From positions 186,001-250,000 of the forward strand of contig NZ_JAOYTH010000003.1 of the NCBI RefSeq assembly GCF_025847205.1: a stretch of DNA of 64,000 nucleotides, written 5' to 3'. Source of the stretch: Pararhizobium sp. YC-54. Its GTDB lineage: Bacteria > Pseudomonadota > Alphaproteobacteria > Rhizobiales > Rhizobiaceae. This document shows, piece after piece, positions 37,803 through 47,412 of this stretch. The number at the start of each line of letters is the position of its first letter. The first letter of the stretch is position 1. The notes beneath the pieces were generated by a model that made no database searches, had not been told where the DNA came from, and saw only the letters and a list, made by a program, of their open reading frames with translations. The translations under genes were made by a program, and so were the position numbers.

Positions 37803-38060
37803 ATGTTCAAGACAATTTTCGCCGCCACGGCTCTCGTTGCCAGCCTGTCGGCTCCGGCCCTTGCGGCCGGGGCCTGTGACGACGCGTCGGTCATGAAGAC
37901 CGAGGAAATGGCCAAGGGCATGACCGATCCGATGAAGAAGGACGCGATGATGATGGCCATGAAGGAAGTCGACAGCGCCAAGATGGCGATGAAGGACGGC
38001 AAAACCGACGAGTGCTCGATGCATCTCGACAACGCCATGAAGGCGACCGAAGGCAAGTAA
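37803..38060 (+). CDS. Small methionine-rich exported protein
   Basis: The 85-residue protein has a signal peptide (MFKTIFAATALVASLSAPALAA, cut about residue 21-22). The mature part is about 63 residues, very rich in Met and Lys/Asp (MKTEEMAKGMTDPMKKDAMMMAMKEV), with two Cys (ACDD and DECS). A good GGGAGAG ribosome site precedes the ATG. I do not recognise the family. Met-rich periplasmic proteins can bind copper, but that is speculation. Confidence 0.7.
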   Translation: MFKTIFAATALVASLSAPALAAGACDDASVMKTEEMAKGMTDPMKKDAMMMAMKEVDSAKMAMKDGKTDECSMHLDNAMKATEGK

Positions 38061-38178
38061 GCTTCGCGCTTTTTGCGCGGGTTGGGCCTCGCCTGGCCCT
38101 GCCCGCATCCTGCCTCACCGCATCTTGACGGAAGCATCGCCGCAAGGTCGAATGGATCTTCACGCGCGAGGAGATTCC

Positions 38179-38820
38179 ATGACGCAGACCCTGCTTTTCG
38201 GCGCCTTTCTGGCGGCTCTTTTTTACGTCCTCATTCCCGGCCCTGCCTTTCTCGCTCTTCTCGGCATCGGCGCCGGGCAAGGCCGCAAGGCGGGCGCGCT
38301 GTTCATGGGCGGACATCTGGCCGGCGACCTGCTCTGGTCGACATTGGCCCTGGTGGCGATCGTCGGCGCAAAGACGATCGGCAGCACGGTCTTCGATATT
38401 CTCGGCCTTCTGTGCGGCTTTTATCTCGCCTGGATCGGGTGGAGCGCGCTTCGGGCCAAACCGAACGGCGAGAACCGGCCTTTGTTGGTCATCGAACGGC
38501 CGTATCGCCGTGGCCTCATCTTCGGCCTGACCAACCCGAAGGGCTACCCGGTGGCGCTGGCGACATTTACCGCCCTGCTTGCCGGCTCTTCCAATGCGCT
38601 GGATTTTGATGCATTGCCGGCGCTGCTCGCCGTTTCCTTCCTCGGGTTCCTTGCCGCCGATATCATTCTCATCGGCATCATCGGCGCCTCGGTCGTGCGG
38701 CGCTTCTACCGCCGCCACGAACTGGCGATCGTGCGTCTATCCGGCGTGCTGTTCATGGGCTTTGCCGTACAAGCAATCTGGCATGCAGCACCCGGACTAT
38801 TGGGAGTGCGCAAACCTTGA
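38179..38820 (+). CDS. LysE/RhtB family amino-acid exporter
   Basis: The 213-residue protein has six helices with the LysE signature: FYVLIPGPAFLALLGIGAGQGRKAGALFMGGHLAGD near the N-terminus and GLIFGLTNPKGYPVALATFTALLAG in the middle. The start MTQTLLFGAF (38179) has GAGGAGATTCC upstream; ATG 38125 would add 18 unlike residues. The exported substrate is unknown. It follows the Met-rich gene by about 120 nt and stands before a repeat element. Confidence 0.9.
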   Translation: MTQTLLFGAFLAALFYVLIPGPAFLALLGIGAGQGRKAGALFMGGHLAGDLLWSTLALVAIVGAKTIGSTVFDILGLLCGFYLAWIGWSALRAKPNGENRPLLVIERPYRRGLIFGLTNPKGYPVALATFTALLAGSSNALDFDALPALLAVSFLGFLAADIILIGIIGASVVRRFYRRHELAIVRLSGVLFMGFAVQAIWHAAPGLLGVRKP

Positions 38821-38902
38821 CCAGCGGCCCGCAAGCGCCCACCTGACAATCTTGATATTTCCACAATCGCTGCCGACAACAGCAGCAGCACCCGCCACCA
38901 CC

Positions 38903-39003
38903 GCATAATTCCTTAAATCGGAATTGATTTAAGGAAAAATTATGCAGCAAATTTAAGTGCTGCAGCGACCTTTGCGCGTCATGAATGACGCGCGGCGCTG
39001 TAG
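38903..39003. repeat. Composite rhizobial palindrome, copy B of the 45-nt repeat
   Basis: Part 1: GCATAATTCCTTAAATC (38903-38919) pairs with a GATTTAAGG...AATTATGC arm (38926-38945). Part 2: the 45-nt hairpin at 38959-39003, with GCGCGTCAT/ATGACGCGC as its perfect inner stem, matches 26416-26460 except for three bases. It lies 31 nt upstream of the M3 peptidase gene. Confidence 0.88.
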
Positions 39004-39033
39004 CGGGGCATACCGGAATACGAAAGGACTGCC

Positions 39034-41094
39034 ATGACGTCGAATCCCGCGCTGAACCCTGCCATCACAGACTGGAACGGCCCGGATGGGCTGCCGCGCT
39101 TCGAAGCGGTCAGCGACAGCGATTTTGCAGCGTCGTTCGAGGCGGCGCTTGCTGACCATGAAACCGAAATCGACGCCATTGCCGCCAATCCGGACGCTGC
39201 GACCTTCGAAAACACCATCATTGCCCTTGAGACCGCCGGCGACGCGCTGTCGCGGGTGTCGTCACTGTTCTGGAACCGGGCCGGCGCCCACACCAACGAC
39301 GCCATCCAGGCGCTAGAGCGGGACATCTCGCCGAAGATGTCGCGGCATTACTCGAAGATCGGCATGAACGCGGCGCTGTTTTCCCGGATCGACCAGCTCT
39401 GGGAAACGCGCGAGAGCCTGGGGCTCAATCTCGAGCAGACGCGCGTGCTGGAGCGCCACTGGAAGGGTTTCGTCAAATCCGGCGCCAAGCTGCCGAAACC
39501 GGAACAGGAAACCCTGGCCGGGATCAACGAAAAGCTCGCGGGGCTGAGCACCCAATTCGGCCAGAACGTCCTTGCCGACGAGAAGGGTTGGTCGCTTATT
39601 CTCACCGATGGACCGGAACTCGAAGGGCTACCAGACTTCCTCAAGGATGCCATGGCATCGGCCGCCCGCGAACGCGGCGAAGACGGCAAATATGCCGTGA
39701 CGCTGTCGCGCTCGATCATCGAGCCTTTTCTGACGTTCTCGGAACGCCGCGATCTGCGCGAACAGGCTTTCAAGGCCTGGATTGCGCGCGGCGAAAACCC
39801 GGGCGAGACCGACAATCGCGGCATCATCCGCGAGACGCTGGCGCTTCGCAGCGATGTCGCCAAACTGCTCGGCTATGGCAACTTCGCCGAGTTGAAGCTC
39901 GACAACACCATGGCAAAGACCCCGGCCGCGGTGAACGGTCTCTTGCGCGCAGTCTGGGAAAAAGCCGTGAAGCGCGCCCGCGAGGAAGAAGCCGATATCG
40001 CCGGGCTGATCGCTGAAGACGGCAAGAACCATGATGTGATGCCCTGGGACTGGCGCTTCTACTCCGAGCGCATCCGCGCCCGGAAGTTCAATTTCTCCGA
40101 AGCCGAACTGAAGCCCTACCTGCAGCTGGAAAAAATCATCGAGGCCTGCTTCGATGTCGCCAACCGGCTGTTCGGCATTCGCGCTGTCGAGAAGAAGGGC
40201 ATCGTTGCCTATCATCCGGACGTGCGCGTCTTCGAGATTCGCGACGCTGAGAACAAGCTCGTCGCGCTTTTCCTCGGCGACTATTTCGCCCGCAGTTCGA
40301 AGCGGTCCGGTGCCTGGATGAGCGCATTCCAGTCCCAGCACAAGCTGCCGCTGAAAAACGGCAAAACAGGCGAAATGCCGATCATCTACAATGTTTGCAA
40401 CTTCGCAAAGCCTGCAGACGGAAAACCGGCGCTGCTTTCGCTCGACGACGCCCGCACGCTGTTCCACGAATTCGGCCACGCGCTGCACGGCATGCTGTCG
40501 GACGTGACCTACCCCTCGGTCTCGGGCACGGCGGTTTCCCGCGATTTCGTCGAATTGCCGTCGCAGCTTTACGAACACTGGCTGACCGTGCCGGCGATCC
40601 TCAAGCAATATGCCGTGCATTTTGAGACCGGCGAGCCGATGCCGCAGGCCCTGCTCGACAAGGTTCTCGCTGCCCGCACCTTCAATGCCGGCTTCAATAC
40701 GGTTGAATTCACCTCGTCGGCGATCGTCGACATGGAATTCCATACCCGCGGCCCGATCGATGATCCGATGGCGATACAGGGCGAAATCCTCACTGAGCTC
40801 GGCATCCCGAAATCGCTGGTCATGCGTCACGCTTCGCCGCATTTCCAGCACATCTTCGCCGGCGGATATTCGGCCGGGTACTATTCCTACATGTGGTCGG
40901 AAGTGCTCGATGCCGACGCCTTCGCCGCCTTCGAGGAGACCGGCGATCCATTCGATACAGGGATGGCGATGAAGCTGAAGGACCACATCTATTCCGTCGG
41001 CGGATCGATCGACCCGGAAGATGCCTACAAGACCTTCCGCGGCAAGCTGCCGAGCCCAGATGCGATGCTGGCCAAGAAAGGGCTGGCTGCCTGA
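39034..41094 (+). CDS. M3 family oligopeptidase (OpdA/Dcp type)
   Basis: The 686-residue cytosolic zinc peptidase has the gluzincin motif LFHEFGHALHG (about 476-486) with the third ligand Glu downstream (DFVELPSQLYEHW). It degrades short peptides, including signal-peptide fragments. The N-terminal TSNPALNPAITDWNGPDGLPRFEAV is conserved in rhizobia. The start at 39034 has GAAAGGACTGCC upstream. The preceding palindrome may influence its mRNA leader. Confidence 0.92.
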   Translation: MTSNPALNPAITDWNGPDGLPRFEAVSDSDFAASFEAALADHETEIDAIAANPDAATFENTIIALETAGDALSRVSSLFWNRAGAHTNDAIQALERDISPKMSRHYSKIGMNAALFSRIDQLWETRESLGLNLEQTRVLERHWKGFVKSGAKLPKPEQETLAGINEKLAGLSTQFGQNVLADEKGWSLILTDGPELEGLPDFLKDAMASAARERGEDGKYAVTLSRSIIEPFLTFSERRDLREQAFKAWIARGENPGETDNRGIIRETLALRSDVAKLLGYGNFAELKLDNTMAKTPAAVNGLLRAVWEKAVKRAREEEADIAGLIAEDGKNHDVMPWDWRFYSERIRARKFNFSEAELKPYLQLEKIIEACFDVANRLFGIRAVEKKGIVAYHPDVRVFEIRDAENKLVALFLGDYFARSSKRSGAWMSAFQSQHKLPLKNGKTGEMPIIYNVCNFAKPADGKPALLSLDDARTLFHEFGHALHGMLSDVTYPSVSGTAVSRDFVELPSQLYEHWLTVPAILKQYAVHFETGEPMPQALLDKVLAARTFNAGFNTVEFTSSAIVDMEFHTRGPIDDPMAIQGEILTELGIPKSLVMRHASPHFQHIFAGGYSAGYYSYMWSEVLDADAFAAFEETGDPFDTGMAMKLKDHIYSVGGSIDPEDAYKTFRGKLPSPDAMLAKKGLAA

Positions 41095-41112
41095 AGCGCG
41101 GTTGAAAACCAC

Positions 41113-41130
41113 GCGTCATAAAACGGAAAT
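41113..41130 (+). promoter_or_regulatory. Weak Pho-box-like site upstream of phoD-1
   Basis: GCGTCATAAAACGGAAAT matches 12 of 18 positions of the Pho-box form CTGTCATAAAACTGTCAC, with most matches in the first half. It lies about 97 nt before the first PhoD gene. This is weak evidence taken alone. Confidence 0.3.
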
Positions 41131-41226
41131 CGATCTGTCACCGCTCCTTCAGCGCGCCGACATGAATCCCTGCTTAATTCTGCGCCCGGACGGACCGTTT
41201 GTCCGGGTTAAGAACAGGAGATATCC

Positions 41227-42807
41227 ATGTCGAGCATACTGAAATCCGTCACCCGCCGGACGCTGCTTCAGGGCGCCGGCGCAACCGGTCTCGTCGCCGC
41301 TTCCGGCCTTGCGATGCCCTTCTACGCCCGCGCCGCCAATGCGCCGCAATTCACCCACGGCGTTCAATCGGGAGATGTCGATGCGTCCTCCGGCATGATC
41401 TGGACGCGCGTCGACCGCCCGTCCCGCATCCAGATGGAGATATCGACGGTCGAGAGCTTCAGGGACGCCGTCAAGCTGGCTCCGATGAACGCCCTGCCGG
41501 AAAGCGATTTCACCATGAAGCGGCTGATCGAAAACCTGCCGTCGGACCAGGATATCTTCTACCGCTTCGTTGCCGCCGACCTGCAGGATATCAATGTGGT
41601 CTCCGAGCCGATCGTCGGCCGTTTCCGCACCGGTCCATCCTCGCGCCGCAGTGTCCGCTTCGCCTGGTCCGGCGACACGGCGGGCCAGGGTTTCGGTATC
41701 GATGAGAAGGGCATGTATACCTACGGCACGATGGCCAGGCATCAGCCCGACTTCTTCATCCATTCCGGCGACACGATCTATGCCGACGGCGCGCTCAAGG
41801 ACAGTCTCGACCTGGCCGACGGCTCCAAGTGGATCAACAAGGTCGTCACCGAAGAGAAGCGCAAGGTTGCCGAAACGCTCGCCGAATATCGCGGCCAGTG
41901 GAAGTACAATATGATGGACGAACACGTCCGTGCCCTGTCGGCCGTCTGTCCGACCTTCTTCCAGTGGGACGACCATGAGGTCCTCAACAACTGGTCGGAT
42001 TCCAAGAATCTTATGGGCGACGACCGCTATACCGAAAAGTCCATCCACATGCTCTCGGCCCGCGCGGCCCGCGCCTTCCACGAGATGACGCCGATCCGCT
42101 ACACGCCGGCCGAGCCGGGCCGTGTCTACCGCAAAATCTCCTATGGGCCGATGCTGGACGTTTTCTTCATCGACCTCAGATCCTATCGCGGCCCCAATGG
42201 CGAGAGCAAGGAAACGGTGATCGACGACAACTCGCGTATTATCGGCGCCGAGCAGATCGCCTGGCTCAAGCGCGAACTCGCCAATTCGCGCGCCACCTGG
42301 AAGGTGCTTGCCTGCGATATGCCGCTCGGTGTGATCGTCTGGGACAACTTCAAGGAGCTGAAGGGCGCGGAAGCTGTCGCCAACGGCGATAACGGCAAGG
42401 CCAGCGGCCGCGAACTCGAGATCGCCGACCTCTTGCGCTACATCAAGAATGCAGGCATCGCCAACACCATCTGGCTGACCGCCGACGTACACTACACGGC
42501 CGCCCATTATTACAATCCCGACAAGGCGCAATTCCAGGATTTCGCCCCGTTCTGGGAATTCGTCTCGGGTCCGCTGCATGCCGGCAGCTTCGGCCCGAAC
42601 GACATGGACATAACCTTCGGCCCCGAAGTCAAGTTCGTCAGCGCGCCAACCAAGGAGCAGGGCCAGAACCTTCCGCCATCGGCCGGTCTGCAGTTCTTCG
42701 GCCTCGTCGATATTGACGGTGCAACCGAGCAGCTCACCGTTCGGCTGATGAACCGCGACGACCAGGAGCTCTGGAAGATCACGCTCGATCCTGCCCGCGC
42801 GGCCTGA
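41227..42807 (+). CDS. phoD: PhoD-family alkaline phosphatase, first of a tandem pair
   Basis: The 526-residue protein has a twin-arginine signal (VTRRTLLQGAGATGLVAASG) and the PhoD motifs HGVQSGDVDASSGMIWTRVDRPS, FAWSGDTAGQGFGID, FIHSGDTIYAD, WDDHEVLNNWSDS and WLTADVHYTAAHYY. PhoD hydrolyses phosphodiesters and monoesters with Ca and Fe in the periplasm. A paralogue begins 130 nt downstream and shares nearly every motif, so a local duplication is likely. GGAGATATCC precedes ATG 41227. Confidence 0.93.
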   Translation: MSSILKSVTRRTLLQGAGATGLVAASGLAMPFYARAANAPQFTHGVQSGDVDASSGMIWTRVDRPSRIQMEISTVESFRDAVKLAPMNALPESDFTMKRLIENLPSDQDIFYRFVAADLQDINVVSEPIVGRFRTGPSSRRSVRFAWSGDTAGQGFGIDEKGMYTYGTMARHQPDFFIHSGDTIYADGALKDSLDLADGSKWINKVVTEEKRKVAETLAEYRGQWKYNMMDEHVRALSAVCPTFFQWDDHEVLNNWSDSKNLMGDDRYTEKSIHMLSARAARAFHEMTPIRYTPAEPGRVYRKISYGPMLDVFFIDLRSYRGPNGESKETVIDDNSRIIGAEQIAWLKRELANSRATWKVLACDMPLGVIVWDNFKELKGAEAVANGDNGKASGRELEIADLLRYIKNAGIANTIWLTADVHYTAAHYYNPDKAQFQDFAPFWEFVSGPLHAGSFGPNDMDITFGPEVKFVSAPTKEQGQNLPPSAGLQFFGLVDIDGATEQLTVRLMNRDDQELWKITLDPARAA

Positions 42808-42876
42808 CGTGCACAACGCTGCGCGGTGAGACTGGATGTCCGGTCTCGCCGCGCCTCTGGCGCTACGACCGGGAGC

Positions 42877-42894
42877 GTGTGACAAAACTGTCGC
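42877..42894 (+). promoter_or_regulatory. Pho-box-like site upstream of phoD-2
   Basis: GTGTGACAAAACTGTCGC matches 14 of 18 positions of CTGTCATAAAACTGTCAC. It lies 42 nt upstream of the second PhoD gene, in the intergenic space, and would suit PhoB binding. Confidence 0.45.
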
Positions 42895-42936
42895 CGAAGT
42901 TTCGAAAAACCGTCATTCCGCCTTCAAGAGACTGAC

Positions 42937-44562
42937 ATGATCGAGCCGCTAGGCTGGCTCGGGTTTCAGGTGATTCCCGAGACGGTACCGGAGGCCGATT
43001 TGGTCGATATTCAGGATACGCTGACCCGCCGCTCCTTTCTGCTTTCTGCAGGTGCTGCCGGGTTTGCCGCCACATCCGTTCTTGCCACGCCATTTTATTC
43101 CCGAAGCTACGGCAGGCCCTCGTTCACGCACGGCGTCCAGTCGGGCGATGTCGATACCAAGTCCGGCATGATCTGGACGCGGGCCGACCGGCCGTCGCGG
43201 ATCGCAGTCGAATATTCGACGACCGAGAGCTTTTCCGCCCCGGTGCGGCTGCCGCCGATCGACGCGCTGCCCGGCAGCGACTTCACCGTGAAATGCGCGC
43301 TCGATCATCTCCTGCCCGATCAGGACATCTTCTACCGTTTTACCGCGACCGACCTTTACGACAGCAACAGCGTTTCCGAGCCGGTCACCGGCCGGTTCCG
43401 CACCGCGCCGCTGCGCCGCCGCTCGGTTCGCTTCGTCTGGTCGGGCGATACGGCCGGGCAAGGCTGGGGCATCGATGATACCGGCATGAAGACCTACTCG
43501 ACCATGCAGCTGCACGAGCCGGATTTCTTCATCCATTCCGGCGACACGATCTATGCCGACAACCCGATTCCCGACGAAATTCCGCTGAGCGACGGCACGA
43601 TCTGGAAGAACCGCATCGTCACGCCGGAAAAGCGCGAGGTTGCCCGCACGCTCGATGAATACAGGGGCCAGTGGAAATACAATCTGCTCGACGATCACGT
43701 CCGCGCCCTGAACGCCGCATGCCCGACCTTCTACCAATGGGACGACCATGAAGTTTTGAACAACTGGTCGGCATCGACCGATCTTCGCGATGACCCGCGT
43801 TATCCGGACAAGGACGTCTCCGTCTACGCGAGCCGGGCCATGCAGGCGTTCCAGGAGATGACGCCGATCCGCGCCATTCCCGCCCAGCCAGGCCGCATCT
43901 TCCGCAAGATCCCCTATGGCCGGCTGCTCGACGTCTTCTTCGTCGATCTGCGCTCCTATCGTGAAGCCAATCAGGGCGGCGGCGATGAGCTGTTCGGCTG
44001 GCGGCAAGCAGACTGGCTGAAACGGGAACTGGCCGCGTCAAAGGCGACGTGGAAGGTGATCGCCTGCGATATGCCCATCGGCCTCGTCGTCTGGGACGAC
44101 TTTGCCAACAGGCGCGGCTCCGATGCGATCGCCAATGGCGACAACGGCAAGCCGGCCGGCCGCGAGACCGAATTTGCCGAAATCCTCACCTTCATCCGCG
44201 ACAACGCCATCCAGAACATCGTCTGGCTGACGGCGGACGTGCACTACACCGCCGCCCATCACTACGATCCGGCCCGCGCCGCCTTCAAGGACTTCCTGCC
44301 GTTCTGGGAGTTCGTTTCCGGACCGCTGCATTCCGGCACCTACGGCCCGAAGGAACTGGACATGACCTTCGGCCCGGATGTCCGCTTCATCAAGGCCGCG
44401 GGCACCGGCATCGACCAGAACCTGCCGCCGTCTGCCGGCCTGCAATTCTTCGGCCTTGTCGATATCAACGGCCAGACCGAACAGATGACGGTTCGGCTGA
44501 TGGACCGGGACGACCGCGAACTCTGGCAGGTCACCCTCGATCCGGCTGGAAATTCCGTATGA
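42937..44562 (+). CDS. PhoD-family alkaline phosphatase, second of a tandem pair
   Basis: The 541-residue protein parallels its neighbour: HGVQSGDVDTKSGMIWTRADRPS, FVWSGDTAGQGWGID, FIHSGDTIYAD, WDDHEVLNNWSAS and WLTADVHYTAAHHYD. The twin-arginine motif (LTRRSFLLSAGAAGF) starts at about residue 29 and is preceded by 28 further residues, which is long for a Tat leader. TTG 43000 would give a shorter leader, but AAGAGACTGAC before ATG 42937 supports the longer form. The closest relative visible is the previous gene. Confidence 0.92.
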   Translation: MIEPLGWLGFQVIPETVPEADLVDIQDTLTRRSFLLSAGAAGFAATSVLATPFYSRSYGRPSFTHGVQSGDVDTKSGMIWTRADRPSRIAVEYSTTESFSAPVRLPPIDALPGSDFTVKCALDHLLPDQDIFYRFTATDLYDSNSVSEPVTGRFRTAPLRRRSVRFVWSGDTAGQGWGIDDTGMKTYSTMQLHEPDFFIHSGDTIYADNPIPDEIPLSDGTIWKNRIVTPEKREVARTLDEYRGQWKYNLLDDHVRALNAACPTFYQWDDHEVLNNWSASTDLRDDPRYPDKDVSVYASRAMQAFQEMTPIRAIPAQPGRIFRKIPYGRLLDVFFVDLRSYREANQGGGDELFGWRQADWLKRELAASKATWKVIACDMPIGLVVWDDFANRRGSDAIANGDNGKPAGRETEFAEILTFIRDNAIQNIVWLTADVHYTAAHHYDPARAAFKDFLPFWEFVSGPLHSGTYGPKELDMTFGPDVRFIKAAGTGIDQNLPPSAGLQFFGLVDINGQTEQMTVRLMDRDDRELWQVTLDPAGNSV

Positions 44563-44699
44563 AATGGCGGCGAGATTCACCGTCTCTCAAGACTTTGCCG
44601 CCATCCCCCCTTTCGCAAATGCAAAAAAACCTGTATGAGCCGCGCAATTGAAGATGCGGCGTGCCTAAGATACGCCCCGAAACCTCCGAGTATTCACAC

Positions 44700-46529
44700 A
44701 TGAAAATGCGCAACATCGCGATCATCGCACACGTTGACCATGGGAAAACCACGCTTGTCGACGAACTTCTGAAGCAGTCGGGTTCGTTCCGCGACAACCA
44801 GCGCACGACCGAGCGCATGATGGATTCGAACGATCTCGAAAAAGAGCGCGGCATCACCATTCTTGCCAAGGCCACTTCGATCGAGTGGAAGGGTACCCGC
44901 ATCAACATCGTCGACACCCCCGGCCACGCCGACTTCGGCGGTGAAGTCGAGCGTATCCTGTCGATGGTCGATGGCGCGATCGTTCTGGTCGACAGCTCGG
45001 AAGGTCCGATGCCGCAGACCAAGTTCGTGGTTTCCAAGGCGCTGAAGGTCGGCCTTCGCCCGATCGTCGCGATCAACAAGATCGACCGTCCGGACGGCCG
45101 CCACGAGGAAGTCATCAACGAAGTCTTCGACCTCTTCGCGAACCTCGACGCGACCGACGAGCAGCTCGACTTCCCGATTCTCTACGGTTCGGGCCGCAAC
45201 GGCTGGATGAACGTCAATCCGGAAGGTCCGAAGGAAGAGGGCCTCGCGCCGCTTCTCGACCTCGTTCTCAAGCACGTTCCAGAGCCGAGCGTCGGCGACG
45301 AAGACGGCGCCTTCCGCATGATCGGCACGATCCTGGAAGCCAACCCCTTCCTTGGCCGCATCATCACCGGCCGCATCCACTCCGGTTCGATCAAGCCAAA
45401 CCAGGCCGTCAAGGTTCTCGGCCAGGACGGCAAGCTGATCGAAAACGGCCGTATCTCCAAGATCCTCGCTTTCCGTGGCATCGAGCGGACACCGATCGAC
45501 GAAGCGCATGCGGGCGACATCGTCGCGATCGCCGGCCTGTCCAAGGGTACGGTCGCCGACACATTCTGCGATCCCTCGGTCACCGAGGCGCTGCATGCCC
45601 AGCCGATCGATCCGCCAACGGTCACCATGTCCTTCATCGTCAACGATAGTCCGCTCGCCGGCACCGAAGGCGACAAGGTCACCTCGCGTGTCATCCGCGA
45701 CCGCCTGTTCAAGGAAGCCGAAGGCAACGTCGCGCTGAAGATTGAAGAAGCCGAAGGCAAGGATTCGTTCTACGTCTCCGGCCGTGGCGAATTGCAGCTG
45801 GCCGTTCTGATCGAAACCATGCGCCGCGAAGGTTTTGAGCTTGCCGTATCGCGTCCGCGCGTCGTCATGCACAAGGACGAAGCCACCGGCCAGATGCTGG
45901 AGCCTGTCGAAGAAGTCGTTATCGACGTCGATGAGGAACATTCCGGCATCGTCGTCCAGAAGATGTCCGAGCGCAAAGCTGAAATGGCCGAGCTTCGCCC
46001 GTCCGGCGGCAACCGCGTTCGTCTGAAGTTCTTCGCACCGACCCGCGGCCTGATCGGCTACCAGTCGGAACTTTTGACCGATACGCGCGGCACCGCAATC
46101 ATGAACCGCCTGTTCCACGAATATCAGCCTTACAAGGGCGATATTGGTGGCCGCGTTCAGGGCGTTCTGCTCTCCAACGATGCCGGCGAATCCGTCGCCT
46201 ACGCCATGTTCAACCTGGAAGACCGCGGCCCGATGATCATCGACGCCGGCGAGAAGGTCTATGCCGGCATGATCATCGGCATCCACACGCGTGACAACGA
46301 TCTCGAAGTGAACGTGCTGAAGGGCAAGAAGCTCACCAACATGCGCGCCTCCGGCAAGGACGAAGCCGTCAAGCTGACCCCGCCGATCCGCATGACGCTC
46401 GACCGCGCGCTGTCCTGGATTCAGGACGACGAACTGGTCGAAGTGACGCCGAAGAACATCCGCCTGCGCAAGATGTACCTCGACAGCAACGACCGCAAGC
46501 GTTTCGAAAAATCGCGCGGCGCTGCATAA
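44700..46529 (+). CDS. typA: Translational GTPase TypA/BipA
   Basis: TypA is a ribosome-binding GTPase involved in stress and cold adaptation and 50S assembly. The 609-residue product has G1 AHVDHGKTT (10-18), the RGITI switch [12 protein letters not shown] and NKIDRPDGR (G4), then domains II-V with the BipA-specific C-terminus. I start at ATG 44700 (MKMRNIAII); an upstream GTG/ATG reading adds 13 residues not seen in the family. It is followed by a strong terminator. Confidence 0.97.
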   Translation: MKMRNIAIIAHVDHGKTTLVDELLKQSGSFRDNQRTTERMMDSNDLEKERGITILAKATSIEWKGTRINIVDTPGHADFGGEVERILSMVDGAIVLVDSSEGPMPQTKFVVSKALKVGLRPIVAINKIDRPDGRHEEVINEVFDLFANLDATDEQLDFPILYGSGRNGWMNVNPEGPKEEGLAPLLDLVLKHVPEPSVGDEDGAFRMIGTILEANPFLGRIITGRIHSGSIKPNQAVKVLGQDGKLIENGRISKILAFRGIERTPIDEAHAGDIVAIAGLSKGTVADTFCDPSVTEALHAQPIDPPTVTMSFIVNDSPLAGTEGDKVTSRVIRDRLFKEAEGNVALKIEEAEGKDSFYVSGRGELQLAVLIETMRREGFELAVSRPRVVMHKDEATGQMLEPVEEVVIDVDEEHSGIVVQKMSERKAEMAELRPSGGNRVRLKFFAPTRGLIGYQSELLTDTRGTAIMNRLFHEYQPYKGDIGGRVQGVLLSNDAGESVAYAMFNLEDRGPMIIDAGEKVYAGMIIGIHTRDNDLEVNVLKGKKLTNMRASGKDEAVKLTPPIRMTLDRALSWIQDDELVEVTPKNIRLRKMYLDSNDRKRFEKSRGAA

Positions 46530-46553
46530 GCAGACGGTTCCAGCGAAATGAAC

Positions 46554-46587
46554 AAGGGCGCAGCGATATCGATCGCTGCGCCCTTTT
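46554..46587 (+). terminator. Terminator after typA
   Basis: AAGGGCGCAGCGA (46554-46566) pairs perfectly with TCGCTGCGCCCTT (46573-46585), loop TATCGA, followed by TTT. It lies 24 nt past the stop. Confidence 0.94.
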
Positions 46588-46618
46588 TCGTTCCGGACGT
46601 TGTACTCACCGGATTATA

Positions 46619-47194
46619 TCAGGATTTCAGAGCGCCGCTTTTCTTGGCCGTCCAGGTGGCGATATAGTCCATCAGCGCATTGTTCAGGCAGTCGGACGGC
46701 GTCAGGCCGAGTTCGCTCAGACGGGCGCGGATGGCCGGCATATCGGCAGGGTCCGTGCCGGATTCGATAATAGAGGAAACGAAGGCGGCGAAACCGGGTG
46801 GCGACCAGCCGTCCTCCTGGAAGCGTTCCGGATGGATGAAATCCAGCCCCTGGAAAGGATGCTCCCGCACCACCGGGCCGTACATATGAACGCCGCAGCC
46901 CGTGCAGGCATGGCGCTGGATCAATGCCGTCTTGTCGACGACCTCAAGCTTGTCGCCGTTTTCGAGCACGGTAATCTTGTCATGCGGAACGACCGCGACG
47001 ACCGAAAACGTCGCGCCGGCCGGCTTCCAGCATTTGGTGCAGCCGCAGGCGTGGTTATGGGCGACGTCGCCCTCGACCTTGACCCGCACGGGCCTGTCGG
47101 CGCACGCGCAGACCAGAACGCCGCCCGTGAAGCCGGACGCGCCCTTGGGCACGCCCTTGTCGAGCAATGGATGTAGAGAAACGGTAGCAGGCAT
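46619..47194 (-). CDS. gfa: S-(hydroxymethyl)glutathione synthase (Gfa)
   Basis: Gfa condenses formaldehyde with glutathione for the detoxification pathway that continues with GSH-dependent formaldehyde dehydrogenase. The 191-residue length is normal. Zinc ligands are in [21 protein letters not shown] and [12 protein letters not shown]; the LVCACAD and [12 protein letters not shown] blocks are Gfa-specific. The start [12 protein letters not shown] (47192-47194) follows GGGAGGAGAAC. No formaldehyde dehydrogenase gene is adjacent. A shorter GFA-fold protein lies at 5018-5434. Confidence 0.93.
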   Translation of the reverse strand: MPATVSLHPLLDKGVPKGASGFTGGVLVCACADRPVRVKVEGDVAHNHACGCTKCWKPAGATFSVVAVVPHDKITVLENGDKLEVVDKTALIQRHACTGCGVHMYGPVVREHPFQGLDFIHPERFQEDGWSPPGFAAFVSSIIESGTDPADMPAIRARLSELGLTPSDCLNNALMDYIATWTAKKSGALKS

Positions 47195-47361
47195 GTTCTC
47201 CTCCCGTGCCGGGTTTTGTGTATCCCGCCTCCCCCACGCCGGCAGATCGCAGCAAGGCGTCTTACGCAGCAGCATATCACGATGGCGAAAAGAGTCTTCC
47301 GGCATCCCGAGCACACCGGAAGCGGCATGTGCCTCCGGATCCCCGGTCCCCTGCGGCACAA

Positions 47362-47391
47362 AAAAACCCTGTCATCGCTGACAGGGTTTTT
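47362..47391. terminator. Terminator after cdnL/carD (bidirectional)
   Basis: AAAAACCCTGTC (47362-47373) and GACAGGGTTTTT (47380-47391) form a perfect stem with loop ATCGCT and T-runs in both directions. It lies 21 nt past the carD stop. Confidence 0.95.
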
Positions 47392-47412
47392 GAATGACCG
47401 CTTGACCGGTGC

